Shown one piece after another: positions 32,334 through 35,212 of a DNA stretch of 35,212 nt. The stretch comes from Methylacidimicrobium tartarophylax (GTDB lineage: Bacteria > Verrucomicrobiota > Verrucomicrobiia > Methylacidiphilales > Methylacidiphilaceae): contig NZ_CABFVA020000016.1 of NCBI RefSeq assembly GCF_902143375.2, forward strand, positions 1 to 35,212, read 5' to 3'. Positions within the stretch are counted from its first letter, which is position 1; each line of letters opens with the position of its first letter. Below the pieces are notes generated by a model, which made no database searches, was not told the DNA's origin, and saw only the letters and a list, made by a program, of their open reading frames with translations. The position numbers and the translations under genes were made by a program.

Positions 32334-32843
32334 ATGTCCTCTCGGCGCCTCATCGCCCTCTCTTCACTGCTCTGTTTCGCTCCGTTCTGTACCTCCGCCA
32401 TGAAAATCCTCTCTCCTTCCTTTTCCAATGGCCAGCCCTTGCCTCGCGAGTGCGGTTATCACTACGCCAACCGGAATCCGGAGCTTCTCTTCTCCGAAGT
32501 GCCTGCCCGTGCGCGCTCGCTGGCCCTGATCATGGATGATCCTGACGCCCCTAGTGGCACCTTCGTTCACTGGGTTGTCTGGAATCTTCCGCCGGCTACC
32601 GCAAAGCTCCTTCCCGGCAAGTTGCCGCCGGAAGCCTGCAAGGGCCGCAACCAGTTCGGAGATGACGGCTACGACGGGCCGGCACCCCCCAGTGGGGTCC
32701 ACCGCTACTTCTTTCGACTGTTTGCCCTGGACACTCTGCTCACCTTGCCCACCGGCACAGGCCGTAAGGAGTTGGAAAAGGCAATGGCAGGACATGTGGT
32801 TGACGAGGCTGCGTTAATGGGCACCTACTCGTCGCACCGATGA
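32334..32843 (+). CDS. Secreted PEBP/YbhB-family protein
   Basis: 169 aa from ATG 32334. A signal peptide (SSRRLIALSSLLCFAPFCTSA) precedes MKILSPSFSNGQPLP, then PEBP motifs: LALIMDDPDAPSGTFVHWVVWNLP and GRNQFGDDGYDGPAPPSGVHRYFFRLFALD. Bacterial YbhB-type proteins bind small ligands; the substrate is unknown. The open frame continues upstream but that part has no family resemblance. Its stop overlaps an ATG (32840) of the next frame. Confidence 0.85.
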   Translation: MSSRRLIALSSLLCFAPFCTSAMKILSPSFSNGQPLPRECGYHYANRNPELLFSEVPARARSLALIMDDPDAPSGTFVHWVVWNLPPATAKLLPGKLPPEACKGRNQFGDDGYDGPAPPSGVHRYFFRLFALDTLLTLPTGTGRKELEKAMAGHVVDEAALMGTYSSHR

Positions 32844-32884
32844 GACTGGGCCGCCCGCTCCCCTCCCGGAGAATCGATCTCGTG

Positions 32885-34174
32885 ATGAAGAGGCGTTTTC
32901 ACTCCTGGAGTACGGCGTCCCGCTTCATCCTGGCCGCTTGGCTTGCGACGGGAGCGTTCCTCCGCACCTGGGCCGGACAAATCTTTTCGGAGCCTTTCAC
33001 GCCGACGCCGATTGCGATTCACCTCACCGATCTTCCCAAGCCCTTCGCCACGCCGAGCGTCAGCTACGAGCCCCCGGTCGTTCCTCCTCCTGGGCGCCCT
33101 TCTCTCCGCCTGCCTGCGGGCTTCCAGATATCCGTATTTGCGCGCGATCTGGAGGAGCCGAGATGGCTGGCACTCACTCCCGAAGGAGGGATCCTCGTCG
33201 TCGAGTCCTCCGCCGGCCGGATCCGCTTGTTCGAAGGGCTGCGAGAGGATGGCAGCGCGGAACGCGGCTCGGTTTTCGCTACCCCGGAAAATGGACTCCA
33301 TCTCCCTTTTGGCATGGTCTTTTCCGAAGGTCGCTTTTTCGTTGCGAACACCGATTCGATCCTCAGCTTTTCCTATCAGCGGGGTCAGCGCCGCCTCGGA
33401 GGCAAAGGCGAGCGGATCGCTTCGTTGCCGGGCGGAGGACATTGGACCCGCACCCTGGCGCTCTCTCCGGACGCTCGCTGGCTCTACGTTACCATCGGCT
33501 CTCGCAGCAATGCCGACGAGGAGCCCGCCCCGCGGGCTTCCATCGTGCGAATTCCTCTGTCAAAAGGGAAAGCCGAATCCTTCGCATCCGGTCTCCGCAA
33601 CCCGGTAGGTCTGGCCTTCGAGCCCAAGACCGGCGTCCTCTACACCGTCGTCAACGAACGAGACCGGCTCGGCGACGACCTCGTGCCCGACTACTTCACG
33701 CATGTCCGGCAAGGTGCGTTCTATGGTTGGCCCTACGCCTACCTCTCCCCTCACTTCTTCGATCCGAGACTTCTCATCCACCACCACGTTCAAAAGCCCA
33801 ATCTCGTCGACACCACTCGCACCCCGGACGTGCTCTTCCAATCGCACTCGGCACCGCTCGGGTTGGCCTTTCCCTCGGGCAAGCCTCTCTTCCCGGAGCG
33901 TTATCTTCACGGCGCGTTCGTCGCTTTTCATGGCTCTTGGAATCGGAGCGAACCGACCGGCTACAAGATCGTCTTTGTCCCCTTTGGCGACGACCAGCGC
34001 CCACAAGGTTTCTATGAAGACTTCCTGACCGGCTTCCTCAGCGAGAGGGAGCATCCCACGACGTGGGGTCGCCCCGTCGGCCTTCTCTTCCTGCCGGATG
34101 GCAGCCTGCTTTTTGCCGATGACGCCAACGGAATTCTCTACCGCGTGACCTACGAAGAAGATTCCGACGGCTGA
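32885..34174 (+). CDS. Secreted PQQ-type sugar dehydrogenase (sorbosone/glucose dehydrogenase family)
   Basis: 429 aa from ATG 32885, chosen because it gives a normal signal peptide (KRRFHSWSTASRFILAAWLATGAFLRTWAG); ATG 32840 overlapping the previous stop is an alternative. The beta-propeller shows RLPAGFQISVFARDLEEPRWLAL, HWTRTLALSPDARWLYVTIGSRSNADEE, GLRNPVGLAFEP, VNERDRLGDDLVPDYFTHV and FHGSWNRSEPTGYKIVFVPF. Members oxidise sugars in the periplasm with PQQ. The PEBP gene is probably cotranscribed. No PQQ biosynthesis genes are visible. Confidence 0.87.
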   Translation: MKRRFHSWSTASRFILAAWLATGAFLRTWAGQIFSEPFTPTPIAIHLTDLPKPFATPSVSYEPPVVPPPGRPSLRLPAGFQISVFARDLEEPRWLALTPEGGILVVESSAGRIRLFEGLREDGSAERGSVFATPENGLHLPFGMVFSEGRFFVANTDSILSFSYQRGQRRLGGKGERIASLPGGGHWTRTLALSPDARWLYVTIGSRSNADEEPAPRASIVRIPLSKGKAESFASGLRNPVGLAFEPKTGVLYTVVNERDRLGDDLVPDYFTHVRQGAFYGWPYAYLSPHFFDPRLLIHHHVQKPNLVDTTRTPDVLFQSHSAPLGLAFPSGKPLFPERYLHGAFVAFHGSWNRSEPTGYKIVFVPFGDDQRPQGFYEDFLTGFLSEREHPTTWGRPVGLLFLPDGSLLFADDANGILYRVTYEEDSDG

Positions 34175-34327
34175 CGGAGGCAAGCTTCGGACGTCTCCCG
34201 ATTGCTTTTCTTGGAGTCGCTGGCTACCCGGAGGAGAGATCCGCAGGGAGCAACAAAGAGAACCAAGATCGCGCGAACGCGCCTCGAACCCTGGTCGGTC
34301 GCCTTGCCGGCTTATCTCGCAGGCAGG

Positions 34328-35212
34328 CTAAAAATTGAAACGCAACCCCGCGATCGCAATATTGTAATACTCGGGATACTTGATCAGCATCGTGTTGCCG
34401 CTTGTCATCAAGTAGGAAAACTGCGTCTCCTTAATATAAAGGATCTTGTACTCGGCAAAGAGGCTCCAGTGCTCGCTGAGATTGTATTGAAGCCCGACCA
34501 GCCCCTGGCCCGCAAAGGCTCCCTGGGCATAGCTGCCGGTGGCGAGCAGATCCGCGCCGCTGGGACCAACGAAGCTCGTTCCGGACGAGGCCAGATAGGC
34601 ACCGCCGATTCCGCCGCCGATGTAGGGGACAAGCCCGATCGGAGTCACAAATTTCGCCACCCCGTCGACGAGGAACAGCCCCATGTTGAGATTCGATCCG
34701 AACTGGTTGGTAGAAATGCCGGGCTTTCCTGCCACCCCTCCTGTCAGACTCCCGCTCTCCGTCGCTTGTCCCAGGTAGAACGCCTCGAACTGGGCCGCGG
34801 GCTGCAACCAGTAACTCTTGGCAGAGTCGAGCGCGATGCTCCGAAAGTTATAGCCGACCTGGATGCCCCCGACCGCTGCCGTCCCGACCGCCGCGCGTCC
34901 CCCGGCAGAGAAGAGCGGGGGCGAATCGAGCGCGCCGACTCCATTACTCATGCCGAAGGCGGCACCTCCAAAGATTCCGAAGTAGAGCCCGGTCTTGGGC
35001 CCGAGCGCTTCCTTCGCCGACGGAGCCAGAGCCTCCTTCACTCCCTGTTCCCCGGCGGGCTCGTTGCTCCCCGTCGGGGCCGAAGCTTCCGGCGCGGAGG
35101 TTACCGCGGCCGGAGCAGCATTCGCTGGCGCTTCCGCAGCGGCGGGCTCCGCCGTGCCGGCGGGAGCGGCCTGCTCGGAAGGAGGCGGGGCGCTTTCGGC
35201 GGCATCGGCGGC
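34328..35212 (-). CDS. Outer-membrane beta-barrel protein, 5' end outside the window
   Basis: The frame is open to the right edge, so the start is missing; 294 codons are visible. The first 57 plus a few are an Ala/Pro/Glu-rich low-complexity linker (AADAAESAPPPSEQAAPAG and similar). From about residue 73 on (GLYFGIFGGAAFGMSNG) there are alternating hydrophobic strands, IGLVPYIGGGIGGAYL and WSLFAEYKILYIKE, ending in the aromatic AGLRFNF that BAM recognises. It resembles small OmpA-like/porin-type barrels (8 strands or so). The GTG at 35041 is not the start. Confidence 0.82.
   Translation of the reverse strand, partial: AADAAESAPPPSEQAAPAGTAEPAAAEAPANAAPAAVTSAPEASAPTGSNEPAGEQGVKEALAPSAKEALGPKTGLYFGIFGGAAFGMSNGVGALDSPPLFSAGGRAAVGTAAVGGIQVGYNFRSIALDSAKSYWLQPAAQFEAFYLGQATESGSLTGGVAGKPGISTNQFGSNLNMGLFLVDGVAKFVTPIGLVPYIGGGIGGAYLASSGTSFVGPSGADLLATGSYAQGAFAGQGLVGLQYNLSEHWSLFAEYKILYIKETQFSYLMTSGNTMLIKYPEYYNIAIAGLRFNF

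Noticed and set aside
34328-35041. Outer-membrane protein starting at the GTG at 35041
   Set aside because: The frame stays open with a low-complexity linker to the window edge and no signal peptide follows the GTG.

Overview
The window is GC-rich, densely packed bacterial chromosome. It looks like a Verrucomicrobiota genome, possibly an acidophilic Methylacidiphilales member such as a Methylacidimicrobium-like organism. This is inferred from a Chlamydia-like class Ic ribonucleotide reductase small subunit, a diderm gene set (Mla transport, heptose-1-P adenylyltransferase, outer-membrane barrel) and the FmdB-like zinc protein. No database search was possible, so the genus is a guess.

Region 1 (1-4957, minus strand) is the classical translation/secretion block, read tRNA-Thr, tuf, tRNA-Trp, secE, nusG, rplK, rplA, rplJ, rplL, with rpoB expected beyond the left edge. 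Region 2 (4988-10886, minus) holds glgP, fumC, rfaE2, purN and xseA; rfaE2, purN and xseA are tightly overlapped. Region 3 (11147-13661) holds a secreted exo-muramidase (NamZ/DUF1343), a CHAD protein and a short rpmG, apparently leaderless. Region 4 (13705-18111) is a mlaEFD lipid-transport operon ending in ispD, divergent from murB.

Region 5 (about 18130-21600) is the oddest. An intact cytochrome c oxidase subunit I gene is followed by what look like truncated remnants of subunit III and subunit IV, joined out of frame, then two small membrane proteins. No subunit II is present. A nearly identical 36-bp sequence flanks the cluster in inverted orientation, and each copy lies 66 nt from a matching hairpin/T-run block.

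Region 6 (21646-30700) holds OsmC, an FmdB-like protein, a PII-family protein, then a minus-strand nrdA-nrdB-lysA-isochorismatase-like operon. This operon is preceded by two NrdR-box-like sites 31 bp apart. An ammonium transporter with its own terminator follows. The isochorismatase-like protein lacks the catalytic cysteine. Region 7 (31180-35212) holds a DUF4242 protein, two related small secreted basic proteins, a secreted PEBP protein, a secreted PQQ-type sugar dehydrogenase and the C-terminal part of an outer-membrane protein that runs off the right edge.

Most genes are housekeeping. The points most worth following up are the damaged, repeat-flanked oxidase cluster, the Mn/Fe-type RNR with its predicted NrdR control, the two genes that start without a Shine-Dalgarno (secE directly after a tRNA, and rpmG), and the paralogous small secreted proteins.
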